A stretch of DNA of 64,000 nucleotides. Source: Isoetes taiwanensis (taxonomy: Eukaryota > Streptophyta > Lycopodiopsida > Isoetales > Isoetaceae). Below are positions 35,418 through 46,195 of the stretch, piece by piece. How positions within the stretch are numbered: position 1 is the first letter of the stretch; each line of letters opens with the position of its first letter. Made by a program: the position numbers and the translations under genes. The stretch covers positions 11,124,697 to 11,188,696 of the forward strand of contig JAJEKV010000034.1 in assembly GCA_021234155.1 (NCBI GenBank), in the 5' to 3' direction. The notes beneath the pieces were generated by a model, which saw nothing but the letters and a program-made list of their open reading frames with translations, ran no database searches and was not told where the DNA came from.

Positions 35418-35835
35418 GCTGATGGATTCATGTGCAATATGCAACCACAATGGAAGATTTTTTTTCTATAAGGATCACTAGAATTATAGTGGCGTGGAGG
35501 AGGATGGCTTGGCAAACAGTAAGTCTGCATCATGTACAGCTGCAAAGAAGACTACTCAATCCCGCTAAATTATTTTCATTGACTGTTCCTCTTAGACAAG
35601 CCAAAATACGTTCAGCCAGAAGCCAATGCTACCTCCTTGGATGCTGCATGATCTGACTAGTGTAAAGAAGATGGCAGGACGAGTGGTTGTATCCTATATC
35701 AAGATTTTTACCAACTATTAAAATAAAGTAGCATCACATGCTTCGACATTTTGATTAACTGAACACCCTGCTCATTAGGAATAGCAGCTGCTCTGCATAT
35801 AGATTGTATCCGTCAAGTCTCTATATGCTTACATT

Positions 35836-36550
35836 GGTGTAGATACGACGTGCTTGCGCCACCAAATGTTTATACCCAGCAAAAGTAAGGCAAGCCAAGG
35901 TCAAAGATAGCCTTTAATATTATTGATTTGATGCATCAAAGTCACTTGCATCACCTTAATAGTTATAGTGTTCTGCATAATTCCCCCTTAGTCTTCCCTT
36001 TGTGACAGAAAGAAGCAATAAAATGGTGCCTGCGGACTTATATTTTTACTCTAACTAGGATTTGTGCTACTTTACCTGATGGACCAAATTAGATAACAGT
36101 CAATAAGATTGATCATATACTGCACAAAGAAACCATAAATCCCTCTGGTGTCGGGAAGTGTTAGTCCAGGATAGCCCTTAAAAGCTTAGAATGGATATGT
36201 CGCCTAGCTATGCCTCACAGACCAAGATTCTTTCACATGATGGCCCAGGTAGGTTACAATACATGTGTGAAAACCGTATGTTGAATGGAAGTGCACAGAA
36301 CTATAACCATGCTTATTATCTATGCAGGCAAAACCTATTTCTGAAGTATGTTGGCCTTTTCCTGCAGGGGCTACCATAGGTTCACCAACTCCAAGGACAA
36401 AACTGTTGCTGCTACATATTTTGAACATGTGATCCTGGATAGGAGGTTGGGTGAATAATATCCAACCTCTTGAAAAGAGATCACAATTCATTCATTTTTC
36501 ATCAGATATTGGTTATCCTTGAAATGGGTTAGGGTTTTTACCATCTTCAG
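35836..36550. other. No gene recognised
   Basis: AT-rich sequence, probably intron or intergenic upstream of the exon at 36,551. Short frames near 36,191-36,491 have no motif. Confidence 0.4.
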
Positions 36551-36893
36551 AATGGCTGCAAAGATGAAACTAAGTGGGGAAGTTGCTGCGGTAATGGAAA
36601 AAATAGATTCTCTGCCAACTGAGCAAACTAGCTCAATTTTCTCGTAAGTGTATGCCTTTATCATAAAATGGCTCAATAGACTAAACTTTTCTGGAAGTTA
36701 ACAAATTTTTGGGAAATTGCTATATTCCCAAAAATCAATTTAATTCTTTATCTTGTACTAATGGTGGACTTCGCTTTCTCACTCTACATTTGTTTTGATC
36801 TTTTAAAAAAGTGAAGAGCAGAGACATGCATTGGAAGAGGCAAGAGCATGCATTGAAAAGCTTGTTGCAGAATGGCACAAACTTAAAGCTTAA
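36551..36893 (+). CDS. Two 3'-terminal exons of an unrecognised coiled-coil gene
   Basis: Exon 36,551-36,643 follows an AG acceptor and ends at a consensus donor GTAAGTG; it encodes MKLSGEVAAVMEKIDSLPTE and more. Exon 36,812-36,893 follows TTTTAAAAAAG and completes the split codon in phase, giving IFSEEQRHALEEARACIEKL and then EWHKLKA before a TAA stop. The heptad-like spacing of hydrophobic residues suggests a coiled coil. I do not recognise the family. Upstream exons, if any, were not found, although an ATG lies one base inside the first exon. These exons may belong with those at 37,863-38,701 as neighbouring or duplicated genes, but the stop argues that they end here. Confidence 0.5.
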
Positions 36894-37862
36894 TTGGTTC
36901 ATATGGCCCACCTCACCTACAGTACGCTGGAATTGCCTTGTTAACATATGCCATGTGCAGAAAGGAAGAGGGTAGCCTTCACAGTTTGCATATAAGGCTT
37001 CGGCCTAAATTACGAAAGGTAGCCTTGATACAATGAAGAAGATTTGCTAAATCTTGAGATGTCATATATGTTGGACAACCATGGAGATTTAGTTCTCACA
37101 GTTGTCTTGTTCTGAAAGCATGTGATTTCCTTTTTCAAATGTTGGCAGGCAACAATCCAAGCTAAACTTGGTATTAAGCCTCCTGTGGGCATTATAGAAA
37201 CAACACTGTCATTGTATTGTGATTGAACTAACCCAAGCTAAAATTGGTAAAAAGCCTGTCGACACTGCATGTGTCACCATTGTCTTTTGAATTCTTTTTC
37301 CAAACTGTTGGCTAGCAACAAGCTAAGCTAAAATTTGATATTAAGCCTGTATACATGTAATTATGGGCACTCTTTTTATGAACGGCTCGCATAGTTTAAG
37401 TCATATGACTGAATGGTAATGGTTTTATTACCCCCAGAAATATGTATGTAAGATGGATTTTTCGAGTCTGAGTCTTGGTACATGGCTAGAAATAAGAATT
37501 TAGGGTGCATACAAGGGGTTGGGTTTTTGCTAACCCCATGTGGGTATAGCTGCATCCCATGTCATCTATCTATCTAATAGATACCAGGGGAGTTGGAATT
37601 CTAACAATTCATGAGTAACAAGTTGAATGTGCTTCAATCTCTTCAAGATGTACTTGATTTATCCATGAGTTCTTATGCTTGTCTTGGAGGGTGATGCCTA
37701 ATGGTTTTTCGAAAAATGCACTTAAAATGAAGTGATGGCCTAGTGGAGGCATGTTGGCAGAGCATAATGGACGTCTTTTGAACATAACCAAGCCATGTGC
37801 TTACTCCATCATCTAAGAAATTGAACCAATTGTAACAACGTCCATATTATCTCTTTGTGCAG
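36894..37862. other. Intergenic or intron, no gene recognised
   Basis: It contains a tandem-like motif with AACAA(T/G)C(C/T)AAGCTAAA near 37,150, 37,228 and 37,318, and a short ATCTATCTATCT repeat at about 37,564. No coding sequence was supported. Confidence 0.45.
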
Positions 37863-38701
37863 TTTGCTTCTACAGAGTTCAATGAAGCAGACATTCAAAA
37901 AAAGAGAGATTTGATTCAAGATTTAGAAACAAAGCTTGAACATGTATGTTCTAAATGCATTTTCATATTTTTGTTAATTTAATTTCTTATTTTATTGTTG
38001 ATATTATATGTTCTTTTGCATTATAGAAAGAAAGAGAACTGTCTACTGCAAGAAAGCAATGGCAACAAGAATCTCAAGCCCTTGCAACTGCCACAAAATT
38101 AGAGAAAGCTGAGCTATCAAATCATGTAAATAGTCTCGAAGCTGAATTGAGGACCTTGCAAGCATTCAAGGAGAAAAGGTATTTTTTATTTGAGATGTCA
38201 TCAGAAATTTGGACAATTTGATGATGTTTGTTGGAAATTTGTGGAGTCTTTCAAAAGCACTTAAAAGAAGAGATTAAAGAGGCAAAAGTGAATACAACCA
38301 GGCTTGTAGAAAAGCACAGAAAGAGCTTGCTGGAATAGAAAGGAAGTATATTGAACAGGTGATTTTTTTTACTATGCCTATATTCAGACATGTTAAGATT
38401 TTTTTTACTATGCCTATATTTTAGACCTGTTAAGATGCGAAATGAACGAAAGAGCAAGTTCAACAATTTATTGGAAGCTCTATAGCAACTCATGTGGCAC
38501 CTCTTAATCTTCACTGAATGAATGTTTGAAATGTTATATATTTGTCAGGTCATTAAACTATTTGTACACTTGTTTGTGCTCGTTTTGCAGGGTAACCGCC
38601 AAAAGAAGGATTATGACAAAAATGTAGAAGAACTACATAAAAAACTCACTGCAGAGATAGAAGATCGTGTAGGTGTAAGAATCAAGAACATACTTCAAGA
38701 G
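37863..38701 (+). CDS. Coiled-coil protein, four internal exons
   Basis: Four exons splice in phase with GT-AG borders: 37,863-37,943, 38,027-38,178, 38,280-38,358 and 38,591-38,701. Together they give about 141 residues with no stop, rich in Glu, Lys, Gln and Ala, including RDLIQDLETKLEH, NHVNSLEAELRTLQAFKEKR, ACRKAQKELAGIERKYIEQ and LHKKLTAEIEDRVGVRIKNI. The whole is predicted coiled coil. The consistent phases over four introns are strong evidence of a real gene. No start exon or stop was found, so it may be partial. The layout (long coiled coil with a tail of the type LxxEIExRVxxRIKNIL) resembles ciliary coiled-coil proteins, which a plant with swimming sperm would keep, but this is only a suggestion. 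Confidence 0.65.
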
Positions 38702-39930
38702 GTAATATCTCACATTGCACTGATGGTTGACTCCTAACCTTGTCCATTTCCTACGTAGCTAGTCCATAGTCCCAATTGAGTGTGGTTGCCAGCACAAGGT
38801 GGCAGTTAACGAGGGATCAGCAATATGGTACTAACCATAAGATAACGGAAGTGAGAACTTATGAAGCTTGGGTGTTAGAGCCAGAAATATTTGGGGGTGA
38901 TAAGCAGATAGCACAAACGATATTGAGGCATCTACTAAAGAGTGGGAAGATTAAGGGAGTTTGTACTGTCTTCATTGTATTCTATTACTTTATACTATTA
39001 TCTATCAATAAATATTAGTTCGCCTAGCATCTCAGTAAGCAAACTGGCCATAACTTTTGTTATTGTGATTTTCCTCTATGCTTGTGACGTAAGGCCTTCA
39101 GGTCCCCTTTAATTTGAGTCTTAAACTCATAGCTGTCGTATAAAGTAAATGCCACAGACAAGATTGATGGCATAAAAAAATTAAAGCCGGGTATTCTTGC
39201 AGATGTTTTGTTAATTGAAAGATGACTCAGTCATACTTGCAATTTGCGAGGGACCATGAAATGCATTTAGGATGGTGAATAATATTGCAACGTGCTCACA
39301 TGCAAGCTCATATACAGTATATCTAGCTTTCCTCAAATAGACCAATCTTATTTTCATATAAGATCATTGAACAAGTTCTATGCTTGTTATAGTTTTGCAA
39401 TAATTCTCGCAATTGCATCAAGGAAATAAAACTACAATATATGAATCCTATCAAAATGGTTTTGCCATTTGGAGATTATTATATGTGATTAAGAGAGCAT
39501 TGGTCACAACTTCATTTCTAGGTTATGCGACCAAGATGGGTTCTTTTAGTGAAACTTTGCTTATACAAGCCAGCCTTATATAATTCTGTAAGGTTGCGAT
39601 ATATAATTTCAACACTGTCCTGTGGAGCAGCATGCACATCTCACCCTTCTTGAGATTGTATATGCATGCTCCCAGGATATATAATATGTTTTTCTAAGCT
39701 AATAGAAAAATATGAGGATAATAGTAATATACTCATTTTTGGACATGGCATGGTCATAAGAAGTGAACCCCCCATGGTAAGCCAGAACCACATTTTTTGC
39801 TGGTGGATTTACCACTAATCTTACGGGAAAAAGGTTGCCTCGCCATTAGGTGAACCATCCCAGGCAAGTAATGCTCATAGATGGCTCGCTCTCTCTCTCT
39901 CACAGGTCAGCCACATGCTTGAAATTGTCT
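38702..39930. other. Intron or intergenic, no gene recognised
   Basis: Presumed downstream intron or flank of the coiled-coil gene. A short frame at 38,776-39,018 (TRWQLTRDQQYGTNHKITEV) has no recognisable family. A short (CT)n run lies at 39,887-39,902. Confidence 0.4.
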
Positions 39931-40009
39931 TGTCTCTCGTCATATACGACGAGAGACAAAAATTATACAGTATAACTCGAGAGAAGATCAGAGACGAGCT
40001 TCTCTCGAG
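39931..40009. repeat. Two adjacent 11-bp inverted repeats
   Basis: TGTCTCTCGTC (39,931-39,941) pairs with GACGAGAGACA (39,948-39,958) across a 6-nt loop. CTCGAGAGAAG (39,976-39,986) pairs with CTTCTCTCGAG (39,999-40,009) across a 12-nt loop. Both are perfect. They lie about 220 bp upstream of the Harbinger transposase remnant and might be subterminal transposon structure. Confidence 0.75.
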
Positions 40010-40228
40010 TCCTAACAATGACCATTTCGAGCAGTTTTCGACCTCCCCGCCGGAAGTTTTCCCTCCATTTCGGTTCCGGCTGGCCATCCCATATGGAATA
40101 ATTCGTTCTTCAACCATTCTTCAAATTTGAAGATATAGGATATTACGAGTACATCTGTTGCTTACACCATTGAGGCAAGAAGTCATCACCGACAGTGGCA
40201 TTCAAGCATAGATCCGGCCATTTTAGGT

Positions 40229-41432
40229 ATGATTACAATGCTTCTTAGAGCTATTGTGCTAGGTTTAGCAATGCATAAATTCTGCTTGGACTTGATCCGA
40301 GAAAATGAGCTTGAGGATCCTATGGCAATAGTGGATGAAGAAGATTCTTTGGAAGACAACATTAATTGCCATGTGCATCTTCCATCTTACTCCTGGCTGC
40401 AACATCTCGATTAAGAAGACCACCGAGAAGATTTTGGATATGTCCTAGATAAACCACTCAATGGGATAACATTGACAATCATGCCTAGAATTACCGTATG
40501 TCATTTGAAGATGATATGTGGCATCGGTTTTATAGAATGAAGAGAGGGTCATTTGAGAAACTGGTTGGCCTTATTGTGCCATACCTGATCAGACCAGGGC
40601 AGAAGGTCAGGCCCCCTATAGATCCTAGGAAAGTTGTAGCTATGGTACTCTATTTTCTTGCTCGTGGTGAGATGCCATTGCATGTTGGTCAAAGGTTTTA
40701 TGTTGGAAAAGCCACAGTCCAAAAGTATACCAAGAAGGTAACTTTAGTTTTAGCATACAAGGCCATGCTTTACAAGAAAATCATTGCCTTACCCTCGGGC
40801 CAGAGACTCCATGATATCATGAAGGAATTTGAAGATGCCACAGGTTTGCCTAGTATTTTTGGTGCTGTTGATAGTTCTCACATTTTCTTGTACAGAAAGC
40901 CGTGGAGGAAAGACAAAGGGGATAATTACTACAACAAACACAAGAGGCATTCCTGCCTTCAAGGTGTAGTATTACACTCTAGAATGTTTATCAATGTATG
41001 TGTTAGTAGGACAAGATCTGTGCATGATTCCAACCAGTTCAAGAAGAGTATTCCACCAATGCTTTTAGGGGATTCAGCATATCCAAGCAGAAGGTTCTTG
41101 ATGAAGGTATTTCCACATGGCATAGGGGCTTCTAACAGGTTCAACAAGAGGGTTGCAAGAGCAGAGTTTGTGTAGATAATGGTTTTGGGATAGTGAAAGA
41201 GAAGTTCAGGATCCTCAAGGCTTTGCCTATTCATGTTGGCAGGGCAGCCAAGATCATTCATGCAACATGTATTTTGTGGAATTTTTGCATTATGGAAGAT
41301 TTGGAATTGGAGTTGTTGCCCTTAGAAGCAGAGTTGCCAGGTATAAACTTCTATGAAACTGAAGACATGAACAAGAAATTGAAGAAGGAAGGAGACTTGA
41401 TAAGACATGTCATCTTCCAAAATAGGGTGTAG
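40229..41432 (+). pseudogene. PIF/Harbinger transposase, degraded
   Basis: The plus strand encodes a HARBI1-like DDE nuclease (DDE_Tnp_4 family). The main frame (40,498-41,175) has the N-terminal helix region (RFYRMKRGSFEKLVGLIVPY, VVAMVLYFLARGE), then the first catalytic Asp in FGAVDSSHI (about 40,868), HSCLQGVVLHSRMFINV, SVHDSNQF (second Asp) and LLGDSAYP. A frameshift near 41,175 leads to VDNGFGIVKEKFRILKALP and IIHATCILWNFCI. In active relatives the last acidic site is Glu (ENAFG); here it is Asp. The spacing between SVHDSNQF and LLGDSAYP is shorter than usual, so about 20 residues seem to be deleted. An upstream frame (40,229-40,414) may be its N-terminus. It is dead, and is probably the partner of the SANT-like gene at 55.6-58.4 kb. 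Confidence 0.85.
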
Positions 41433-42303
41433 AAATTTAGTTTGATTCTTTCGTTCATTTTAGCAATTTACTTACATCTGAGTTCTATGTGAATGTTATC
41501 CCATCTATTAAGATTTATATATATATCAGATTTCCCAATTCTGGTCCATTTTGTGATAAGTGTAGTAATGTCACTACAAATGCACGATTTTACAGAATGC
41601 AGTTCATATTATGATTGCAAAACAGAGCAAACTCTTATGTACCAAGTTCTTGAAGTTATATGAACATGTTGATTGCATGAAGTTTTGAATTACAAAAGTT
41701 TAAATATGACGAGTGTCTTATTTCTAACCATGTTCACAACCTACAATCTTATAGTAGTCTACATTACTTCATTTCAATGTAATAACATTATAGTAGCAGA
41801 CATTAGCATTCATTAACGAAAGCATCACAGATTAGAAATGTACAACAAATAATAAACAAAATATTTTGTATTAATGTGAAATGTGTTATATGAACTGAGC
41901 TCGAAAAACAGTACAAACTATTTCACTAAAGTCTGTCACAGAAATTCCTATAGTCCCTAAAATTGTAAAAATAATCTTGAACATTGCATGTCATGAAAGC
42001 CTTCATCATTCTCCTTTTCTTAACCTGTAAGAAACGTATTTAGCAAGCCATTAGGATGAAAACTAGATTTATGCGAAGAGGAAGAAAACTTGTGCCAGGA
42101 TTACATATTTTAGCAAAAAGCTCATGTATTAGTAAGTCAGGGTTTACAAAAAGACCATTTCTTCCTGGTCTGAGTACACAAGAGGCCTGTGGCCAGTTCC
42201 ACATCATACATTATAACAAAAAACTTTCAGCAAAGAAAAAGAAAGCAAAAATCCGCTAAGTTAAGGAGTAGGCACAATGAAAATGGCTTCTTTATGGAAA
42301 ATG
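41433..42303. other. No gene recognised
   Basis: AT-rich flank downstream of the transposase. I found no supported coding or RNA feature. Confidence 0.45.
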
Positions 42304-42621
42304 TTACTCAGGGCAATTTTCACAGACAACAGATGGGATTTGGACCTCCCAAAGGCACCACCTTCCATGATGCTTCACATGTCTCTGTCGGAAAGGAGCT
42401 TGCTCAGCCCGTGCAATTAGCCCAGCCTCAACAAACACCTCTTCCATAGACACGTAACCGAGAATAACCCTTTGGCTCACACTAACATGGAAACTGCTAT
42501 GCTGGAGGAGCTCAATAACCTCGGCCGATTCAACTGTTGCTGCCACAGCCATATCTGAATCCTCGCCAGAAGAGGAGATGACAGGAAAATGGCACCAGAC
42601 CAGAACCTTACGCCTTGCCAT
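42304..42621 (-). CDS. Unrecognised ORF, 105 codons
   Basis: An open frame from ATG 42,621 to TAA 42,304 with balanced codon content, including VLVWCHFPVISSSGEDSDMA and VSVSQRVILGYVSMEEVFVE. I do not recognise a family. It lies between the Harbinger transposase and the TIR element. The non-repetitive composition makes a gene remnant or captured exon plausible; there is no splice or neighbour evidence for a working gene. Confidence 0.3.
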   Translation of the reverse strand: MARRKVLVWCHFPVISSSGEDSDMAVAATVESAEVIELLQHSSFHVSVSQRVILGYVSMEEVFVEAGLIARAEQAPFRQRHVKHHGRWCLWEVQIPSVVCENCPE

Positions 42622-43075
42622 CTCCTACCAGCTTGCAATTAATTGGATTGTGTAGGAATCGAGACGTGCATTATGGAATTTTAAGGGACGGCGTACGATT
42701 CCTTTATGCAATTATACTCTACCTAGTCAGGAATATTACATCAAATTAAATTTAAATTCCATAGGAGATCCCCAGAGCACTTCAAAGTTAAAGTTCTAAT
42801 CATTGACCACTTCCACTCCAATGAAGAATTTTAAACTTGAACAGAAGAACATACTGTTCTAACTACTTTGCAGAAGCACAAAAAAAAAAAAAAACGACAA
42901 AGTCGTATTTAATTAAAGTGGGACAAATCTCGAATTTTGGGACTCGGACTGAAAATGGGACTCATACTCAAAATTTTTTTTGAGTAGACTACTTGAATAG
43001 AATTGTGTCTTAATAAAACAACAATAATATTTATAAACAACAAACCGAGAAAAGAAGGGGAGATGGTGAGAAGGT

Positions 43076-43320
43076 TTGAAGGGGGTCGGAGGGTGGCAAG
43101 AGGCAAGTAGAGAAGGGGAGGAGGACGGGCAAGAGGCAATTGGGGGAGGGATGGGAAAGAGGCAACCGGAGAGGGAGGAGGATGGGAGAGAGGCAACCGG
43201 AGAAGGGAAGGAAGATGGGCAAGAGGCAACCGGGGGAGGGGCAAAGAAAGGGGGAGGAGGATGGGCAAAGGGGCTTAATGGGAAGGAGAGAGAAAGGGCA
43301 AAGGGGGCAAAGATGGGAAA
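43076..43320 (+). repeat. Purine-rich tandem repeat
   Basis: Imperfect 35-45-bp units containing GGGCAAGAGGCAACCGG or close variants on an almost pure A/G strand. The open frames over it on both strands are artefacts of composition. Confidence 0.85.
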
Positions 43321-43741
43321 TGGGCAACCTTTAGTAATTATAATCAATATAATTATAATAATCAATATAATTAATAAATATAATTAACATTATTATAATT
43401 AATTAAAAAAACAATATATATAAAAAGAACAATTATATTCTCGACTAGTGGGGCGAGAAGCCGCCAAAATCGACTAAAAACTGCGCGGAAGCACCCAAAA
43501 GCTGTGGCGGATGAATCCAAATGCGAAGGCCAGAAGGCGAGATTTGGCACCCAAATGCGAAGGCGGATGAATATGGCGAAGCATGACTACGATTCTAGGG
43601 CAAGAATTTTCTGTAAGTTCACTTACATTATAGCAAGCTCCCCATCCTTCCTGGCATCGGACATCCGCCATATCTGCAGAAGCATCCACAACTCCGATGC
43701 ATCCAACAAAAGCTCCCAAAGCCCGGCCAATCCATGGCAGA

Positions 43742-44242
43742 TTCTGCAAACAGTGAGCTGAATCTCAACAGATATGGCTCCCTGCAGGTTGTTCCCTCTG
43801 GACACACTGCTAAATCCCCTTGCCGGAGTAGATTTTCCATTGATTTTGCGTCTTGCGTTCTGCATCTTGTTAACCTTACTGTCTTGATCGGCGCCAGGAT
43901 TTCTGATACTCTGCTTATGCTGTAGGTTAGTGCCGTAACTCTTCTTTTTAGCACCGCAGATAGCATTACCGGATCAAGAAGTGTTCTGTGGTTGCATACA
44001 AAAAGAACTCCCTGCTTTCCTGGCGCTGGCGGTTTCCCTTTCAGGCGTATTGTTATGCCAAGCAGAGCTTCTAAAGCTATGGCTAATCCGACGCTTGGGA
44101 CCAAAGCTGCCATGACTTTGAGAAGCGCTAACATGAACCCTATTGGTAACCAGAGAAAAATCATCAACGCTTTAGGAGTTGGCCTCAAGAATCGGCGGAA
44201 GAGCTTCAAGAATCGGCCAAGAATCCGCCGTAAGAGCTTCAA
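43742..44242 (-). pseudogene. Plant glycerol-3-phosphate acyltransferase fragment (GPAT5/7-like)
   Basis: Plant GPATs of this group transfer an acyl group to the sn-2 position of glycerol 3-phosphate for cutin and suberin. From ATG 44,242 the minus strand gives 167 homologous residues. They include a hydrophobic entry segment (RPTPKALMIFLWLPIGFML), acyltransferase motif I as NHRTLLDP (His85 and Asp90, HX4D), YSISRVSEILAPIKTVRLTR, and motif III as PEGTTCREPYLLRFSSLFAE (148-167). Homology stops there and the frame runs into unrelated sequence (MDWPGFGSF). The N-terminal phosphatase-like domain and the C-terminal third are missing, so the piece cannot be a working enzyme. It was most likely captured by the surrounding TIR element. 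The family call is firm; the subgroup is tentative. Confidence 0.85.
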
Positions 44243-44602
44243 GCCGAGAGCTTCAAGAATAGGAAGGTCCTCATGAATCCAATAGGAAGAGAGATGAAGT
44301 AGCAGATGTTTTTGTTATGCCTTCATGCAAGGTTTCATAGTCGGAATAAAAAAAAGCCATCCTCATCCTATCGCCATAGCCGGTTCTGCCATAGCCTGAA
44401 GAACAAGAACGCCATAGCCGCCTGAAGAACAAGAACGCCATAGCCGTTGATGGGTATCCACGATGGCAGGACTCCGAAACCGTCCCAAAGGTATGTACCA
44501 AATTGGTATGTACTAAATTTCAAATTTTAAGTATGGGCGGGAAAAAAGAGCGGGGTAAAAAGAGCGGGGAGGGTCCATTTTTTTCCATAGGAAATACATG
44601 TT

Positions 44603-45002
44603 GAGGGCATTTTTCATAAAAATGCATAGAATATTGTGGTTATTGGAAAATACATAATATTAGGATATTGTGCTTATTAAAAAATATATATAGTAATACA
44701 TGAGAGGGCATTTTTCATAAAAAATGCATAGAATATTGTGCTTGTTGGAAAATACATAATATAGGATATTGTGCTTATTGAAAAATATATAGTAATATAT
44801 GGAGAGGGCATTTTTCATAAAAAAAAATGCATAGAATATTGTGGTTATTGGAAAATACATAATATAGGATATTGTGCTTATTGAAAAATATATAGTAATA
44901 TATGGAGAGGGCATTTTTCATAAAAAAAATGCATAGAATATTGTGGTTATTGGAAAATACATAATATAGGATATTGTGCTTATTGAAAAATATATAGTAC
45001 AT
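44603..45002. repeat. Minisatellite, four ~101-bp units
   Basis: Four units start at GAGGGCATTTTTCATAAAAA near 44,603, 44,704, 44,804 and 44,907. Each contains AATGCATAGAATATTGTG and AAATACATAATATAGGATAT. Periods are 101, 100 and 103 bp, differing by A-run length. Confidence 0.92.
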
Positions 45003-45168
45003 AGTGTCCCATTTGGAAAATCTATATTTGAAATAAGCTATGGGCAGGGTCTATTTTTTCGTATATGTATACATAATAAATGCATAAGATATGGTGTGCA
45101 TTAGAAAATACCATTGCTGGTCCAGTTAGTCATGAACCTCGAATCAGAGTTTTCCACCACGAGTCCTT

Positions 45169-45603
45169 TTCTCGACTCATGAGTCGAGAAAGGTCCTCGT
45201 GATCGCGTTCTCGACCTCGAAACTCGCTTTTCACTTTGAGCTTCCTTTCTCAACCCCCCAAAACTGCGTTTTTTTACTCTCAGATGCTTTTCTCGACCCA
45301 CGAGTCGAGAAAGGCCCTTAAAAAAAATCTTCTTGAAAAAAAAAACTTTTTTTTTCCTAGTTAAAAAAAAAGGAAAAAAAAATTTTTTTTTACTCAGAGC
45401 TACGTTTCTCGACTCGCGAGTCGAGAAAGGCCATTAGAGGGGCCTTGAGGGTCTTTTTCGACTCGCGAGTCGAGAAAGGCCCTCAAAAAAAAAATTTTTT
45501 TTTGCCTACTTAGAAAAAGAAGGAATTTTTTTTTTCTTGTTTTTTTGTTTTTTTGGGCTCTAAGCTACATCAGAGGGGCCTTTCTCGACTCGCGAGTCGA
45601 GAA
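45169..45603. repeat. Set of five ~22-bp palindromes
   Basis: Palindromes with core CTCGACTCGCGAGTCGAG flanked by TT/AA occur at 45,406-45,427 and 45,582-45,603 (perfect over 22 bp), with a slightly shorter perfect copy around 45,459-45,474. Variants lie at 45,169-45,190 (CATG centre, perfect) and 45,290-45,311 (CCCACG centre, imperfect). A degenerate copy lies at 43,439-43,460. Most are followed by AGGCC/AAGCC. They are separated by A- or T-rich spacers of 30-110 bp. Confidence 0.9.
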
Positions 45604-46195
45604 AAGCCTCATACCTACATTCTTCAGAAATGGCCCTTAGAACTGGTTGTTTTCTTATTTGTATTGTCTGTAGCATCACTTGCACTAACTTGATTTTGTC
45701 TTTCCCAAAGACAAATCGCGAAACGTAAAGGACATGATCGGGAGCCATGTCGCTAGCGTGTTCAGATTTCTATTCTCTTCAAGTTGCTCTTGTGGCTTGG
45801 AACGCCGCACCTTGCTCGCATGTTGTTCCCGATGAGGGTGGTCCGTGTCGCGAAGATGATGTAATATTTGTGTCGTCCCCACCATCATGGTATCTTCAAC
45901 CATTGTAAACTTTGGTTTCAATCTAGAACTTTGGTTTCAATCTTTAATGAATTTCCTTTGTTTCAGTTGCATTGTTCTTGTTCTCGACTCGCTAACCAGG
46001 GAAAACTGGAGGAAAGCTTCGATGCAGAGTTCTAGACAAAAAATCGAATTAAGGATAGTTTTCGGGTCGGGGTGCTCCTTTTCATGTAAATTAACAGGGT
46101 TCCGAAAAAAAATGGGAATGGAATGAGTCCCACTTTAATTAAATATGACTTGATAGTACAAGACAAAAGTAAGAAGAGTACTGCTGAAAATGATT

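Larger units (their letters stand above)
31445..35835 (+). repeat. Blocks X and Y (partial third unit) with insertions
   Basis: X is followed directly by Y without the copia part. Compared with units 1 and 2, Y here holds an insertion at about 33,241-33,491 and another at about 33,597-35,143. Between 31,860 and 32,840 it differs at nearly every CAG/CTG site. Unlike the other units, Y continues at 35,836 into new sequence instead of joining a gag fragment, so this copy probably shows the original right edge of Y. Confidence 0.7.
42901..46150. mobile_element. TIR transposon carrying a GPAT gene fragment
   Basis: Terminal inverted repeats of about 24 bp share the core TATTTAATTAAAGTGGGAC: left at 42,901-42,924, right as its reverse complement at 46,127-46,150, with one mismatch. 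Inside are a purine-rich tandem repeat (43,076-43,320), a GPAT fragment (43,742-44,242), a 101-bp minisatellite (44,603-45,002) and a set of palindromes (45,169-45,603). No transposase was seen, so it is non-autonomous. The superfamily is unresolved (MULE-like is one option) because I could not fix a target duplication. The right end is duplicated at 54,974-55,570. Confidence 0.65.

Noticed and set aside
39875-40130. Overlapping plus and minus open frames
   Set aside because: They overlie the two inverted repeats and have no recognisable motif or splice context.
43076-43387. Glu/Gly-rich and Pro/Leu-rich open frames
   Set aside because: Artefacts of the purine-rich tandem repeat within the TIR element.
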